The notes under the pieces were generated by a model. That model searched no databases, had not been told where the DNA came from, and saw only the letters and a program-made list of their open reading frames with translations. Below are positions 38,352-48,638 of a DNA stretch of 64,000 nt, in pieces (positions within the stretch are counted from its first letter, which is position 1; each line of letters opens with the position of its first letter). Made by a program: the position numbers and the translations under genes. The DNA lies in contig CATWNM010000008.1 of NCBI GenBank assembly GCA_958352145.1, positions 1 through 64,000 of the forward strand, given 5' to 3'. The stretch comes from an uncultured Eubacteriales bacterium. Lineage in GTDB: Bacteria > Bacillota > Clostridia > Oscillospirales > CAG-272.

Positions 38352-39479
38352 GTGAAAGTCTTTGCGGTTACCTGGTATGAAAAACTGCGAAAGTTGGATT
38401 ATATCATTATTTTCGCAGTGCTTTCGCTGACCGGCATGAGTCTTGTGACGCTGGCGGGCGCGGCCAATGATTTTGGCGTAAAATATTTTTATATTCAGTT
38501 TGCCGCCTCTTTTCTGGGATTTGTGACGATGGCGGTGATGTCTACCATAGATTATGAGGAGATCGCGGACAAGCTTTCGGTCGTCTTGTTTGTTCTCAGC
38601 GTTTTTTTCTTGGCGCTCACGCTTTTGATCGGGACAGGAGAGGGCAATAAAAGCTGGATTCGTTATGATTGGATGCCGGTGAGCATTCAGCCCTCCGAGT
38701 TTATTAAAGTTTTGTACATAATCACATTTTCCAAGCATCTTAGCCTGGTTAAAGGGCAGATCAACCATCCGCTATCCCTATTAAAGCTTGGCGCGCATGC
38801 CGGCGCGATTATCGGATTGATTTTAGTGCAGGGAGATTTAGGTTCCGCGCTGGTCTATATATTTTTAACTGCGGTCATGCTGTATTGTGCCGGACTCAGC
38901 TTGTGGTATTTCCTCGGTGCGGCGGCGCTGCTCGCCGCCGTATCTCCTGTTTTGTGGAATTTATTAAAAACTTATCAAAAAGAGCGGATCATTGCCGGTT
39001 TTTGGCCGGAGAGCGATCCGACAGACAGGGGATTTCAGGCTCTGATGAGCAGGAATGCGATTGCGGCCGGCGGTTTTTTCGGCACCGGTTTTTCGGGCGG
39101 CACAGAATATCAAAAAGTGCCGTATGTGCATACCGATTTTATATTTGCGATCACCAGTGAAAAATTTGGTTTTTTTGGTGCCTTGTTTGTCATTGTTATG
39201 CTTTGTGTGTTGGTTGTGCGTATTCTTATGCTGGCTCGCAAGATGCAGGGAAGTTATGCTTCTTATATGTGCGCCGGCGCGGCTGCGGTAATTATTGCGC
39301 AGTCGACGGAAAACATTGGTATGTGCCTTGCAAAACTTCCGGTAGTTGGCATTACGCTTCCCTTTATGAGTTATGGGGGATCGTCAATGGTTGCCTCGTG
39401 GTGCCTGATCGGTTTGGTTCAAAGCATCAGCGCGCATCGAGGAAAATACTTCTTTGAGCGTCAGACGAGCGATGCCTGA
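38352..39479 (+). CDS. RodA/FtsW/SpoVE-type cell-wall polymerase
   Basis: This 375-aa membrane protein of the SEDS family polymerises lipid II into glycan strands with a partner class B penicillin-binding protein. About ten hydrophobic helices are present. Hallmarks are IQPSEFIKV, the segment QGDLGSALVYIF with the catalytic-loop Asp, and LPVVGITLPFMSYGGSS at the end. RodA, FtsW and SpoVE cannot be separated by eye; the NAIAAGGFFGTGFSGGTEYQKVP loop is typical of RodA-like members. The start is the GTG at 38352 behind AAGGAGG. The longer frame would begin inside the promoter. Confidence 0.92.
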   Translation: MKVFAVTWYEKLRKLDYIIIFAVLSLTGMSLVTLAGAANDFGVKYFYIQFAASFLGFVTMAVMSTIDYEEIADKLSVVLFVLSVFFLALTLLIGTGEGNKSWIRYDWMPVSIQPSEFIKVLYIITFSKHLSLVKGQINHPLSLLKLGAHAGAIIGLILVQGDLGSALVYIFLTAVMLYCAGLSLWYFLGAAALLAAVSPVLWNLLKTYQKERIIAGFWPESDPTDRGFQALMSRNAIAAGGFFGTGFSGGTEYQKVPYVHTDFIFAITSEKFGFFGALFVIVMLCVLVVRILMLARKMQGSYASYMCAGAAAVIIAQSTENIGMCLAKLPVVGITLPFMSYGGSSMVASWCLIGLVQSISAHRGKYFFERQTSDA

Positions 39480-39499
39480 ACGAACATCATATAGAAAGA

Positions 39500-39530
39500 A
39501 GCGGTATCGCCAGTTGGCGATACCGCTCTC
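39500..39530 (+). terminator. hairpin terminator of the rodA-type gene
   Basis: AGCGGTATCGCC (39500-39511) pairs perfectly with GGCGATACCGCT (39516-39527). The following tract is only moderately T-rich. Confidence 0.65.
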
Positions 39531-39569
39531 TTGCAGTAATATTTTTATGTGGGGTTCATGTACATTCGC

Positions 39570-39806
39570 TCAAAAGCCAAGCGTATCCGCGATAATGTCG
39601 TCGATATGGAGTACGCTGACATTACCTTCATTAATTTCCCGCATTAGCTTTTGCAGCATTTTCAGATCGTCGGAGATATCTTCCACTGTTTTGATTACAA
39701 TGCCGGAATCTCCGTCGGTAAACTGAAAACCGTAGACTGTGCGTTCGTTATTCTGTTCGTCTGTAAGGGTGGATTCAATGATTTTGCACTTTGTCATAAT
39801 GTCCAT
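39570..39806 (-). CDS. small cytosolic protein, DUF6514-like, function unknown
   Basis: This protein of about 78 aa has the conserved-looking core ERTVYGFQFTDGDSGIVIKTVEDISDD and a C-terminal helix LQKLMREINEGNVS. It resembles the small DUF6514 family seen in Clostridia; the assignment is from memory. The start at 39806 follows AGG closely; an alternative ATG lies at 39797. It is convergent with the rodA-type gene. Upstream, 39807-40187 is very AT-rich and I see no other gene in it. Confidence 0.65.
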   Translation of the reverse strand: MDIMTKCKIIESTLTDEQNNERTVYGFQFTDGDSGIVIKTVEDISDDLKMLQKLMREINEGNVSVLHIDDIIADTLGF

Positions 39807-40187
39807 TTTCCTGATGTCTTTCGCAAAATTTAAGCCGGTACACTTTTTTAACATTCCATCCGACATTTGCATTATACCTTGTAAACAAGCGGTTGTCAAC
39901 CACTTCCGTTCAGATATATTTACAAATTATTACATTATATTCCATAATTCGACTGTAAATTATTGTATTCTACAAAAATCTCAGAAAAATTTGTGCGCCA
40001 TTTGATAAACAAAGGAAAATATACTTAAAAATACGACAAAAATATACAAAGGCTCGCGAACGCTTGCGTTTTTGGCGGAACAAAAGGAAAACATAAAAGC
40101 GCTTTTTTTGAACTGGCTTTTTGGTTGCGGCTCTGGCGATTTTCTGTAAAAAAATATGCATTATTTTCTAAAATTTGCCGTCAGATA

Positions 40188-40216
40188 TTGAAAATAATTC
40201 TAATATATTCTATAAT
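40188..40216 (+). promoter_or_regulatory. sigma-A promoter of htpG
   Basis: TTGAAA (40188-40193) and a perfect TATAAT (40211-40216) have a 17-nt spacer, about 40 nt before the start codon. No CIRCE or other heat-shock operator is visible. Confidence 0.7.
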
Positions 40217-40254
40217 ATTTTTTATAAATATTAAAATAGATGGGGATGGATAGT

Positions 40255-42111
40255 ATGGCAGAACAGGTTCAAAATGAAAAAGGCGGCATCTCGGTAGAGA
40301 CACAGCATATTTTTCCAATTATCAAGCGCTGGCTGTATTCGGACAAGGAGATTTTTCTTCGCGAAATCGTTTCCAATGCATCTGATGCGATTACCAAGCT
40401 CAACCGCTTAATTTCTTTAGGCGAGGCAAAGGATATAGAACTCAGCGGACGTATTGACGTTCGTGTCAGCAAGAAAGCGCGCACGATTTCCGTTTCGGAT
40501 AATGGCATTGGTATGGATGCGGCTGAAGTGAAAAAATATATCTGCAGTATTGCGCTGTCCGGTGCGCTGGAATTTATTCAGAAATATGAGGGACAGAGCG
40601 AAGGCGCTTCAGACGGCATTATTGGACATTTCGGACTTGGCTTTTATTCCGCGTTTATGGTCAGCGACCGCGTAGAACTCATCAGCCGTTCGTATCGCGG
40701 CGGCGACGGCGTGCGGTGGATTTGCGATGAGACGGGCGAATATGAAATGACGGTTCCTTATGCGACAGCGGCGCGGGGAACTACGGTTGTCATGCATATC
40801 AACGCTGAGGGAGAGGAGTATCTCGAACCTTATAAGCTTCGTTCTATTTTGGAGAAATACTGTGCGTTTATGCCGGTTGAAATTTACTTTGAAGATGAGG
40901 ATGCGCAGCCGGAAGCGGAGAAAGATACGCCCGCAGAGGCACCCGTCAATGATACGCATCCGCTCTGGCAAAAAAATCCTGCGGAATGCACAGATGAAGA
41001 ATATAAGGCGTTTTACAAAAAGGTTTTTTCGGATTTTAACGAACCTTTGTTCTGGCTGCATATCAACGCCGATTATCCGCTGAATTTCAAAGGAATTTTG
41101 TATTTTCCGAAGCTTACGCATGAATTTGCCAATATGGAAGGGCAAGTAAAGCTTTATTATAATCAGGTGTTCGTTGCGGACAACATCAAAGAGGTGATCC
41201 CTGAGTATCTTTTGATGTTGCGCGGCGTACTGGATTGTCCGGAACTTCCGCTGAACGTGTCTCGGAGCTATCTGCAAAACAACGGCTATGTCGCGAAGAT
41301 CTCGGCGCATATTGTCAAAAAGGTTGCCGACAAATTGCTTGCGCTTTTCAAAAACGACCGCGCTGCTTACGAGGGCATGTGGGATTCTATCCGGACGTTC
41401 TGCGAATATGCGTCGCTTTGTGACCGGAAATTTTATGACCGTGCCAAAGATGCGTTGCTGTTTGGCGTCGTGCATGGCGGTTATATGACGCTGCCCGAGT
41501 ATCTGGAAGCGGCGCGCCCGACGAATGAAGGCATTGTATATTATACCTCGGACGAGCAGCAGCAGGCGCAGTATATCGCGATGTTTGAGGCGAAAGGCAT
41601 CAAAATCGTCAAATTTGACCGCATGATTGATACGCAGTATTTGCAGATGCTGGAAAGCGTAGATGACAAGGTGCGGTTCAGACGCGTGGATTCGGAAATT
41701 GCGGATGCGCTGCGCGGCGACGGTCAGGCGGAACATTCGGATGTGCTGGAAAAGCTTTTCCGAGAGGCGTCTGGCAATGAAAAGCTCACGGTAAAATGCG
41801 AGCGTCTTGCAGATGGGGAAATTCCCGCGATGCTGAGCGTCAATGAGGAAAGCCGCAGAATGGAAGATATGATGAAGCTGTATGCGATGGGCGGAATGGA
41901 TATGAACGGCGGTTATGCTGCCGAGAGCACACTGATCGTCAATGTGTCCAATCCGCTGATCGAACGTCTTGCGATGGGCGCGGGCGAGGACGATGCGCTG
42001 ATTGCGAAACAGATCTACAACCTTGCGCTGCTCAGCCATCGGCGGCTCGGCGAGGAGGAGATGAAAGCATTTCTGCGTTCGAGTTATGCGGTGCTTTCAA
42101 AACTTGGATAA
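40255..42111 (+). CDS. htpG: molecular chaperone HtpG (Hsp90)
   Basis: This 618-aa bacterial Hsp90 homodimer carries the GHKL ATPase motifs FLREIVSNASDAITKL (with the metal-binding Asn), VSDNGIGMD and GHFGLGFYSAFMVSD in the N-terminal domain. The middle domain has FKGILYFPK and LNVSRSYLQ. The charged linker around residues 220-245 is rich in Glu, Asp and Pro. The start at 40255 is preferred because GGGGA lies 8 nt upstream; two further in-frame ATG codons are just before it. The stop overlaps the next start (TAATG). Confidence 0.96.
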   Translation: MAEQVQNEKGGISVETQHIFPIIKRWLYSDKEIFLREIVSNASDAITKLNRLISLGEAKDIELSGRIDVRVSKKARTISVSDNGIGMDAAEVKKYICSIALSGALEFIQKYEGQSEGASDGIIGHFGLGFYSAFMVSDRVELISRSYRGGDGVRWICDETGEYEMTVPYATAARGTTVVMHINAEGEEYLEPYKLRSILEKYCAFMPVEIYFEDEDAQPEAEKDTPAEAPVNDTHPLWQKNPAECTDEEYKAFYKKVFSDFNEPLFWLHINADYPLNFKGILYFPKLTHEFANMEGQVKLYYNQVFVADNIKEVIPEYLLMLRGVLDCPELPLNVSRSYLQNNGYVAKISAHIVKKVADKLLALFKNDRAAYEGMWDSIRTFCEYASLCDRKFYDRAKDALLFGVVHGGYMTLPEYLEAARPTNEGIVYYTSDEQQQAQYIAMFEAKGIKIVKFDRMIDTQYLQMLESVDDKVRFRRVDSEIADALRGDGQAEHSDVLEKLFREASGNEKLTVKCERLADGEIPAMLSVNEESRRMEDMMKLYAMGGMDMNGGYAAESTLIVNVSNPLIERLAMGAGEDDALIAKQIYNLALLSHRRLGEEEMKAFLRSSYAVLSKLG

Positions 42112-43058
42112 TGGCGAAAGAATTTTTGAAAAATGCGTTGAATAATATAGAGCGTTATTACTATGATGAAGCGTCCGTCTGCGAGCGCGTCAGCGCAAAT
42201 ATTTGCGAAGCGGCAAAAATTACAGCTTCGCGTATGGCGCGCGCATTACGCGGGAAAAAGTTCTTTTCTATAGAGGATTTTCGGGAGGAGCTTCTGGCGG
42301 CACCGTTTGCGGCCGCCTCTTTTCCCGAACTTGTGATTGAAGAAAACCGCACACTTGCGCAGGCGAAGCTATCTTCGGACGAAGGGGCGTATCTGGCTGA
42401 ATTTTGCAGCAAGCTTACCGGTTTTCTTCATACTGCGGCAAAATTTCGTCCGTCGCCTGCGCTGTTTTTAGATCGAAGCGGCGATTGTTCCGGAAACGGC
42501 TGCGTCTCCTTTGTATCCGGCGAATTGTTTTCCGGTGTATTTTCGCTGTTTTCAAAGAAACTGCCGGAACTGAAGGCCATGCCTGCCGGTTCGTTTTCCG
42601 ATGCCTGCGAGGCGGTAGGGTCCGGAGAAGCGGAATACTGCATTTTGCCGCTTGAAAACAACTGCGAGGGTACATTGCTGACTTTTTTATCTATGATAGA
42701 ACGGTATGAACTCCTGATTGCGCGCGTCGCACAGTTGAGCAGCGCAGAAGGGACTTCAACCCGATACGCCTTGCTTTGCCAGGATTTTCGTGGTATCATA
42801 GACAGCGCAGGGCGTCAGTATGTCGCTGTACGTCTGTCGGGCTTTGATGAAACGCTGCTTCCAAAGCTGTTTGCGGCCATTCCTGTACTTGGCGTACAGC
42901 TAATCAAAACTGTGTCTGTGCCGCTGCTCTATACAGATGGATATGCACATATCTGTACGTTCGGCGGCAGCGAATCGGCGCTCTTTTCGCTGTTGCTGTT
43001 TTTGAATTTGATCCGTGCGGATTATACACTGAAAGGAATTTATGAATTGATTGACTGA
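42111..43058 (+). CDS. protein with a degenerate prephenate-dehydratase-like domain, function unknown
   Basis: This 315-aa protein is translationally coupled to htpG (TAATG). Residues 1-100 are helical. Residues 125-310 echo the periplasmic-binding-like fold of prephenate dehydratase and its ACT-like tail: SFSDACEAVGSGEAEYCILPLENNCEGTL corresponds to the PheA block with ADY.VLPIEN.., here split. The TRF-type catalytic motif of PheA is represented only by TSTRYALL, so phenylalanine synthesis is doubtful. It may be a ligand-binding or regulatory relative. I know no named family for it. Confidence 0.65.
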   Translation: MAKEFLKNALNNIERYYYDEASVCERVSANICEAAKITASRMARALRGKKFFSIEDFREELLAAPFAAASFPELVIEENRTLAQAKLSSDEGAYLAEFCSKLTGFLHTAAKFRPSPALFLDRSGDCSGNGCVSFVSGELFSGVFSLFSKKLPELKAMPAGSFSDACEAVGSGEAEYCILPLENNCEGTLLTFLSMIERYELLIARVAQLSSAEGTSTRYALLCQDFRGIIDSAGRQYVAVRLSGFDETLLPKLFAAIPVLGVQLIKTVSVPLLYTDGYAHICTFGGSESALFSLLLFLNLIRADYTLKGIYELID

Positions 43059-43068
43059 GGTAAGATTT

Positions 43069-43317
43069 ATGGAAAAAGAAATTGTATATACGCCGCACGG
43101 GGTCTGTTCAAGGCAGATCCGCGTCGTGATCGAAGACGGCGTAATCAAAGAAGCCGCTTTTTCCGGCGGATGCAGCGGGAATACGCAGGGCATCTGCGCG
43201 CTGGTTCAGGGCATGTGCGTGGATGAGGCGATCCGACGGCTGCGTGGGATCGACTGCCGTGGCAGGGGTACGTCCTGCCCTGACCAGTTGGCGCGCGCGC
43301 TGGAAGAGAATCGGTAA
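43069..43317 (+). CDS. TSCPD domain-containing protein (TIGR03905 type)
   Basis: This 82-aa protein has the diagnostic GTSCPDQLARAL near its end, plus CSRQIRVVIEDGVI and FSGGCSGNTQGICAL in the first half. Three or more conserved cysteines suggest metal binding. A similar domain occurs at the C-terminus of some ribonucleotide reductases, but stand-alone copies have no known role. The start at 43069 follows GAGGT. It lies 10 nt after the preceding gene and 21 nt before the phospho-sugar mutase. Confidence 0.9.
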   Translation: MEKEIVYTPHGVCSRQIRVVIEDGVIKEAAFSGGCSGNTQGICALVQGMCVDEAIRRLRGIDCRGRGTSCPDQLARALEENR

Positions 43318-43338
43318 TTTTGTAGAGGAGCGAATCGT

Positions 43339-45072
43339 ATGTCGGAAAATTATATGGAATATTATCGTCAATGGCTGGAGAGTCCTTATTTGGACGAAGA
43401 AAGCCGGAAGGAACTGCTGGCACTGAAAGGTGACCGCGCCGAGATCGAACTGCGTTTTTTGGGATATCTTGAGTTTGGAACCGGCGGTTTGCGCGGAACG
43501 ATGGGCGCCGGAACTAATAAAATGAACGTTTATACCGTCGCGCATGCGACGCAGGGAATGGCCGAAATGATTTTGCTCGAGGGCCAAGACGCGGCTGCGC
43601 GCGGTGTGGTTATCGCTTATGACAGCCGGAATAATTCCGAGCAGTTTGCGCGTACCGCGGCGAGCGTACTCAGCGCAAACGGAATACGGGCGTATATTTT
43701 CGACGGCGTGCGTCCGACGCCGGAGCTTTCGTTTGCGATCCGTGAATTGGGCTGTATTGCCGGTATCAACATTACCGCGTCGCATAATCCAAAGGAGTAT
43801 AACGGCTATAAAGCTTATTGGGAAGACGGTGCGCAGCTTCCTCCCGAGCATGCCGATATGATTTCCGCCAAAATCCGGGAAATTGATATTTTTAAAGACG
43901 TGCGGCGTGAGGATTTTGATGATGCTGTGGCTTCGGGCAAAATACGGATCATCGGCGGCGAAATTGATGAGAAATATCTGGATAACGTATTGGCGCAGCG
44001 GGTCAATAAAGAGGCGATCCCTGCTGCGGCCGATACGCTCCGGGTCGTGTACACGCCGCTGCACGGGGCGGGGTACCGGCTTGTGCCCGAGGTGCTCCGC
44101 CGGAGCGGACTCAAGCATTTGTATACGGTTGAAGAGCAAATGGCGCTGGACGGCAATTTTCCAACGGTAAAAAAGCCGAATCCGGAATTGCCGGAAGCAT
44201 TTGCGCTCGGTATTCGTTTGGCGGACGCCGTTCAAAGCGATATGATCGTCGCTACGGACCCGGACAGCGACCGTATGGGCGCGATGACTCGCGCTGCAGA
44301 CGGCGCGTTCGTTGCCATTACGGGCAATCAGATGGCCGCGCTGCTGCTGGATTACATTTTTACGGCGCTGCGCGAGGGCGGCGGTATTCCTGTCGACGGC
44401 TATGCTGTGAAGACCATTGTGTCTACCGAGCTTGCTACGGCCATTTGCAGAGCCAATGGCGTCAAGCTGTATAATGTGCTGACCGGCTTTAAGTTTATCG
44501 GCGAAGTGATCAAAAATCATGAGGCCTGCGGCGAAGGCACGTTTCTGTTTGGTTTTGAGGAGAGCTACGGCTATCTCAAGGGGACGTATGCGCGCGATAA
44601 AGATGCGGTCTGCGCGGCGATGCTCGCTGTGGAAATGGCTGCATACTACAAAGCGAAAAATATGACGCTGTATGACGCGCTGCAGAGTATTTACGCGCGA
44701 TATGGCTATTATGGCGAAAAATCTCTGGATGTCTATATGGAAGGGCTGGACGGCATTGCGCGCCGCACGGCCACGATGCAGGCGCTCAGAAATGATCCGC
44801 CGCGGGAAATCGGCGGCTGCGCCGTGGCCTACATTGGCGATTATGAAGCGGAAACGATTGTTTATCTTGCCGACGGCCGCCGGGAGTCGACGGGATTGCC
44901 CAAATCAGACGTGCTGTATTACGGGCTGGAAAACGGGGATGTCGCTGTGGTTCGTCCGTCCGGTACGGAGCCGAAAATCAAGATTTATTATCTTGCCGGC
45001 GCGCCGGATGCGGATGCGCTAAGCGAAAAGCTGCGCGTTTATGCGGCAGAAACAAGCCGACTTGTAAAATAA
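43339..45072 (+). CDS. phospho-sugar mutase (phosphoglucomutase/phosphomannomutase)
   Basis: This 577-aa enzyme of the alpha-D-phosphohexomutase family probably interconverts glucose-1- and glucose-6-phosphate (PgcA type). All four active-site loops are visible: TASHNPKEYNGYK with the phosphoserine, DPDSDRMG for magnesium, FGFEESYGYL for sugar binding, and RPSGTEPKIKIY for phosphate. The GTGGLRGTMGAGTNKMN N-terminus is typical of the long clostridial/PgcA form. It is last in the htpG-to-mutase run, and a terminator follows directly. Confidence 0.96.
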   Translation: MSENYMEYYRQWLESPYLDEESRKELLALKGDRAEIELRFLGYLEFGTGGLRGTMGAGTNKMNVYTVAHATQGMAEMILLEGQDAAARGVVIAYDSRNNSEQFARTAASVLSANGIRAYIFDGVRPTPELSFAIRELGCIAGINITASHNPKEYNGYKAYWEDGAQLPPEHADMISAKIREIDIFKDVRREDFDDAVASGKIRIIGGEIDEKYLDNVLAQRVNKEAIPAAADTLRVVYTPLHGAGYRLVPEVLRRSGLKHLYTVEEQMALDGNFPTVKKPNPELPEAFALGIRLADAVQSDMIVATDPDSDRMGAMTRAADGAFVAITGNQMAALLLDYIFTALREGGGIPVDGYAVKTIVSTELATAICRANGVKLYNVLTGFKFIGEVIKNHEACGEGTFLFGFEESYGYLKGTYARDKDAVCAAMLAVEMAAYYKAKNMTLYDALQSIYARYGYYGEKSLDVYMEGLDGIARRTATMQALRNDPPREIGGCAVAYIGDYEAETIVYLADGRRESTGLPKSDVLYYGLENGDVAVVRPSGTEPKIKIYYLAGAPDADALSEKLRVYAAETSRLVK

Positions 45073-45078
45073 AACAGC

Positions 45079-45111
45079 GCCCGGCGGTTTTTACCGCCGG
45101 GCATTTCGTTT
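45079..45111 (+). terminator. terminator of the phospho-sugar mutase gene
   Basis: GCCCGGCGG (45079-45087) pairs perfectly with CCGCCGGGC (45094-45102), followed by ATTTCGTTT. Confidence 0.8.
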
Positions 45112-45190
45112 GCCGTAAAAGAAATGCGGGAACAAGGATCAAAACAAAGTCATAGACCGGTGCGCCGTGTGGTATTGCTACGGCGAATCT

Positions 45191-45682
45191 TTATAGCTGC
45201 CCATATTTTCCGCTTTCGCACAGACCGGTAAACCCGTACTGGCGGAGCACCTCGTAGACGCCGACTGCGACTGAGTTTGAAAGATTTAAACTCCGCAGGT
45301 GGCTGCGCATGGGGATGCGCACGGTGTGGTCGAGATGTTTTTCCAGCAGTTCTTCGGGCAGGCCTTTTGTTTCTTTCCCGAACATTAAGAAAACGGGGCA
45401 GGGGTAGTTGATTTCGGTATAGGCGCGCGGCGCTTTTGTGCTGTAATAAAAAATTTCTGCATGCGGATTCTTTCCAAAAAAGTCCGCCAGATTGTCGTAG
45501 TAAGTGATATCCAGTTCGTTCCAATAATCCAAGCCCGCGCGTTTCAGCTTCTTGTCGTCGATTTCAAAGCCGAGCGGGTGGATCAAATGCAGCGCCGCGC
45601 CGGTAGCGGCGCAGGTGCGCGCAATATTTCCCGTGTTCTGCGGGATTTCAGGTTCCAAAAGGACGATGTTGATTGTTTTCAT
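45191..45682 (-). CDS. trmL: tRNA (cytidine(34)-2'-O)-methyltransferase
   Basis: This 163-aa SPOUT-class enzyme methylates the 2'-OH of the wobble nucleotide in tRNA-Leu isoacceptors. Family segments are IVLLEPEIPQNTGNIARTCAATG at the start, split here by position 5-27, then HPLGFEIDDKKLKRAGLDYW, FGKETKGLP and the knot segment IPMRSHLRSLNLSNSVAV. The start at 45682 gives MKTINIVLLEPEIP; the longer frame adds 17 residues that overlap the promoter. The gene is monocistronic. Confidence 0.95.
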   Translation of the reverse strand: MKTINIVLLEPEIPQNTGNIARTCAATGAALHLIHPLGFEIDDKKLKRAGLDYWNELDITYYDNLADFFGKNPHAEIFYYSTKAPRAYTEINYPCPVFLMFGKETKGLPEELLEKHLDHTVRIPMRSHLRSLNLSNSVAVGVYEVLRQYGFTGLCESGKYGQL

Positions 45683-45711
45683 GGCTCGCTCCCGTTGTTT
45701 TGAATGTTTCG

Positions 45712-45740
45712 ATTGTATCATGAATTGGGACAAAGCGCAA
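45712..45740 (-). promoter_or_regulatory. sigma-A promoter of trmL
   Basis: On the minus strand, TTGCGC (45735-45740) and TACAAT (45712-45717) have a 17-nt spacer. Confidence 0.65.
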
Positions 45741-45884
45741 TAGAAAAACGGTTCAATATGATTTTATTGTGAATTTTGGGAAAACGCCGGACAAAATTTT
45801 AAAATACTATGGTATATTATAAATAAATGTAGTATAATAAAGTGTTCATGTAAATTTCACGCAGACAGCGGAGGAAACGATAGA

Positions 45885-48638
45885 ATGGGACTTTTTGCAA
45901 AAGTATTTGGAACCTACAGCGATCATCAAATCAGAAAGCTGAAAGTAACGGCGGATAAGGTCGATGGGCTTGCGTCAAAATATGAGGCGATGGGGGAAGA
46001 TGAGCTTCGTGCGCAGACCGCCGTATTGAAAAAGCGGCTGGCGGACGGGGAAACGCTGGATGATATTTTGCCGGATGCTTTTGCGCTTGTGCGCGAGGCC
46101 GACTGGCGCGTGCTCGGCAAGCGTCCGTTTTACGTACAGATCCTCGGCGGTATCATTCTGCATCAGGGGCGAATTGCGGAGATGAAAACCGGCGAGGGTA
46201 AAACGCTGGTTGCAACGATGCCCGCTTATCTTAACGCGCTGACCGGAGACGGCGTGCATATCGTCACGGTCAATGATTATCTGGCCCGGCGCGACAGCGA
46301 GGAAATGGGCCGTGTATATGAGTTTTTGGGGCTCCGAACCGGGCTTGTCGTGCATGGTCAGATGCCGGAGGAAAAGCAGCGGGCTTATCAGGCGGATATT
46401 ACCTATGGAACCAACAATGAATTTGGGTTTGATTATCTGCGAGATAATATGGTTGTGTATAAAGCGCAGATGGTGCAGCGCGGCCACAGCTTTGCCATTG
46501 TGGATGAGGTAGACTCTATTTTGATCGACGAGGCGCGCACGCCGCTGATTATTTCCGGCGAGGGCGAAAAATCGACTGAAATGTATGAGATTGCCGAGCG
46601 GTTTGCCCGTACGCTGAAAAAAATGGTGATCAAGGAGACCGACGATAAGCAGGAGATCGAAGAAATTTCTGCGGATGCCGATTATGTTGTGGATGAGAAG
46701 GCGCGGACCGTTGTTTTGACAGCGAGCGGAATCGCAAAGGCGGAACAGTATTTTAATTTGGAGGATTATGCCGATCCGGCCAATTCGACGCTCGCGCACC
46801 ATGTCAATCAGGCGATTCGCGCGCACGGCATCATGAAACGGGATGTAGATTATGTGGTCAAGGATGGTGAGGTCATTATCGTAGACGCTTTCACAGGCCG
46901 TCTGATGCCTGGTCGCCGTTACAACAACGGGCTGCATCAGGCTATTGAAGCCAAGGAGCATGTGAACGTCGAAAAGGAATCCAAAACGCTGGCGACCATT
47001 ACATTCCAGAATTATTTTCGTCTGTATAAAAAATTGTCGGGCATGACTGGTACAGCCTTGACCGAGGAAAACGAATTCCGTGAAATTTATAACCTCGATG
47101 TTGTTGTTGTACCGACCAACCGTCCAATGATCCGCAAGGATTTTTCCGATGCGGTGTATAAGACCCGCGCTGGAAAATACCGGGCGATCGTGCAGAAGAT
47201 TATTGAGTGCCACGAAAAGGGACAGCCTGTTTTGGTCGGTACGGTTTCAATTGAAAAGAGCGAGGAATTGTCCGGAGAACTCAAAAAGAACGGGATTGAT
47301 CACGTTGTTCTCAATGCAAAACATCATGAAAAAGAAGCAGAGATTGTCGCGCAGGCGGGCAAATTCGGCGCGGTGACGATTTCGACCAACATGGCCGGAC
47401 GCGGCACCGATATTATGCTTGGCGGCAATCCGGAATTTTTGGCTAAATCCGAAATGCGGAAAATGGGACTGGACGAGGAACTGATCGCCCGTTCGACCGG
47501 CAGCGCGCATACAGAAGATGAAGCCGTATTGGAAGCCAGACAAACTTTTTCATCGCTGTATGAAAAATATAAAGAAGAAATAAAACCGGAAGCGGATCGC
47601 GTCAGAGAAGCCGGGGGCCTGTTTATTTTAGGCACGGAACGTCACGAAAGCCGCCGTATAGACAATCAGCTTCGCGGCCGGTCGGGCCGTCAGGGCGATC
47701 CCGGGCAGTCTAAATTCTATATCTCGCTTGAAGATGATCTAATGCGTCTGTTTGGCGGGGACCGGCTGTTTAACATGGTGGACAGGCTGGGGCTGGACGA
47801 GGATACGCCGATCGACGCGAAAATTCTTTCCAATAATATCGAATCCGCGCAAAAACGCATAGAGGATCAGAACTTCAATCGGAGAAAGAATGTCCTCACG
47901 TACGACGACGTCATGAATCAGCAGCGTGAGATTATATACAAACAGCGCCGCGACGTGCTCGAGGGGCGTGATCTTGGCGGATTGGTCCGCGAATGGATAG
48001 AGACGGTCGTGCATGGGATCGCGATGTCTTTTGTCGGGCATGACGGCGAGGAGCATTATAATTATGACGGGCTGCTGACAAGCTTTGCGGGCGCTGTGCT
48101 GAAGCTGGAGCACACGGAGGAAGAGATCCGCGCTATGCAGGAAACCGAACTTGCACAAGCGGCGGCGGCCGGCGCACTCAAACTCTATGAGAGCCGGGAA
48201 GCGCTTTGGAAAGCGGCCGGGATCGATATGCGCGAAATTGAACGTACACTGCTGCTGCGCACGGTGGATGAAAAATGGATGGACCATATCGATGCGATGG
48301 ACGAACTCAAGGGAAGCATCGGACTGAACGCGTATGCGCAGCGAAATCCGATTACGGAATACCGCATTCAGGGCGCGGATATGTTTGACAGCATGATTGC
48401 CGATATCAAAGAAGCTACGGTGCTGCGCGTACTTTCTGCGCTGCCGCGTAAAGAGGCGCCGATCGAACGCAAACAAGTCGCAAAACCGCTGATCGAAGGA
48501 TTTGCGGGGGGCAAGATGCCCACACGCCGCGAGCCGGTGCGTAAAGGGCAGAAGGTCGGCCGAAACGATCCGTGTCCATGTGGGAGCGGAAAAAAATATA
48601 AAAAGTGCTGCGGCATGAACGAAGGCAAATCCGAATAA
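45885..48638 (+). CDS. secA: preprotein translocase ATPase SecA
   Basis: This 917-aa motor of the Sec export pathway pushes unfolded proteins through SecYEG. The N-terminus has [13 protein letters not shown], then [18 protein letters not shown] (Walker A), the DEVDSIL motif (Walker B), [10 protein letters not shown] and [11 protein letters not shown] in the second nucleotide domain. The C-terminus ends in the zinc-binding SEC-C motif [16 protein letters not shown], which contacts SecB or ribosomes in other species. GGAGGAAA precedes the ATG. The stop overlaps the start of the next gene (TAATG). Confidence 0.99.
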   Translation: MGLFAKVFGTYSDHQIRKLKVTADKVDGLASKYEAMGEDELRAQTAVLKKRLADGETLDDILPDAFALVREADWRVLGKRPFYVQILGGIILHQGRIAEMKTGEGKTLVATMPAYLNALTGDGVHIVTVNDYLARRDSEEMGRVYEFLGLRTGLVVHGQMPEEKQRAYQADITYGTNNEFGFDYLRDNMVVYKAQMVQRGHSFAIVDEVDSILIDEARTPLIISGEGEKSTEMYEIAERFARTLKKMVIKETDDKQEIEEISADADYVVDEKARTVVLTASGIAKAEQYFNLEDYADPANSTLAHHVNQAIRAHGIMKRDVDYVVKDGEVIIVDAFTGRLMPGRRYNNGLHQAIEAKEHVNVEKESKTLATITFQNYFRLYKKLSGMTGTALTEENEFREIYNLDVVVVPTNRPMIRKDFSDAVYKTRAGKYRAIVQKIIECHEKGQPVLVGTVSIEKSEELSGELKKNGIDHVVLNAKHHEKEAEIVAQAGKFGAVTISTNMAGRGTDIMLGGNPEFLAKSEMRKMGLDEELIARSTGSAHTEDEAVLEARQTFSSLYEKYKEEIKPEADRVREAGGLFILGTERHESRRIDNQLRGRSGRQGDPGQSKFYISLEDDLMRLFGGDRLFNMVDRLGLDEDTPIDAKILSNNIESAQKRIEDQNFNRRKNVLTYDDVMNQQREIIYKQRRDVLEGRDLGGLVREWIETVVHGIAMSFVGHDGEEHYNYDGLLTSFAGAVLKLEHTEEEIRAMQETELAQAAAAGALKLYESREALWKAAGIDMREIERTLLLRTVDEKWMDHIDAMDELKGSIGLNAYAQRNPITEYRIQGADMFDSMIADIKEATVLRVLSALPRKEAPIERKQVAKPLIEGFAGGKMPTRREPVRKGQKVGRNDPCPCGSGKKYKKCCGMNEGKSE

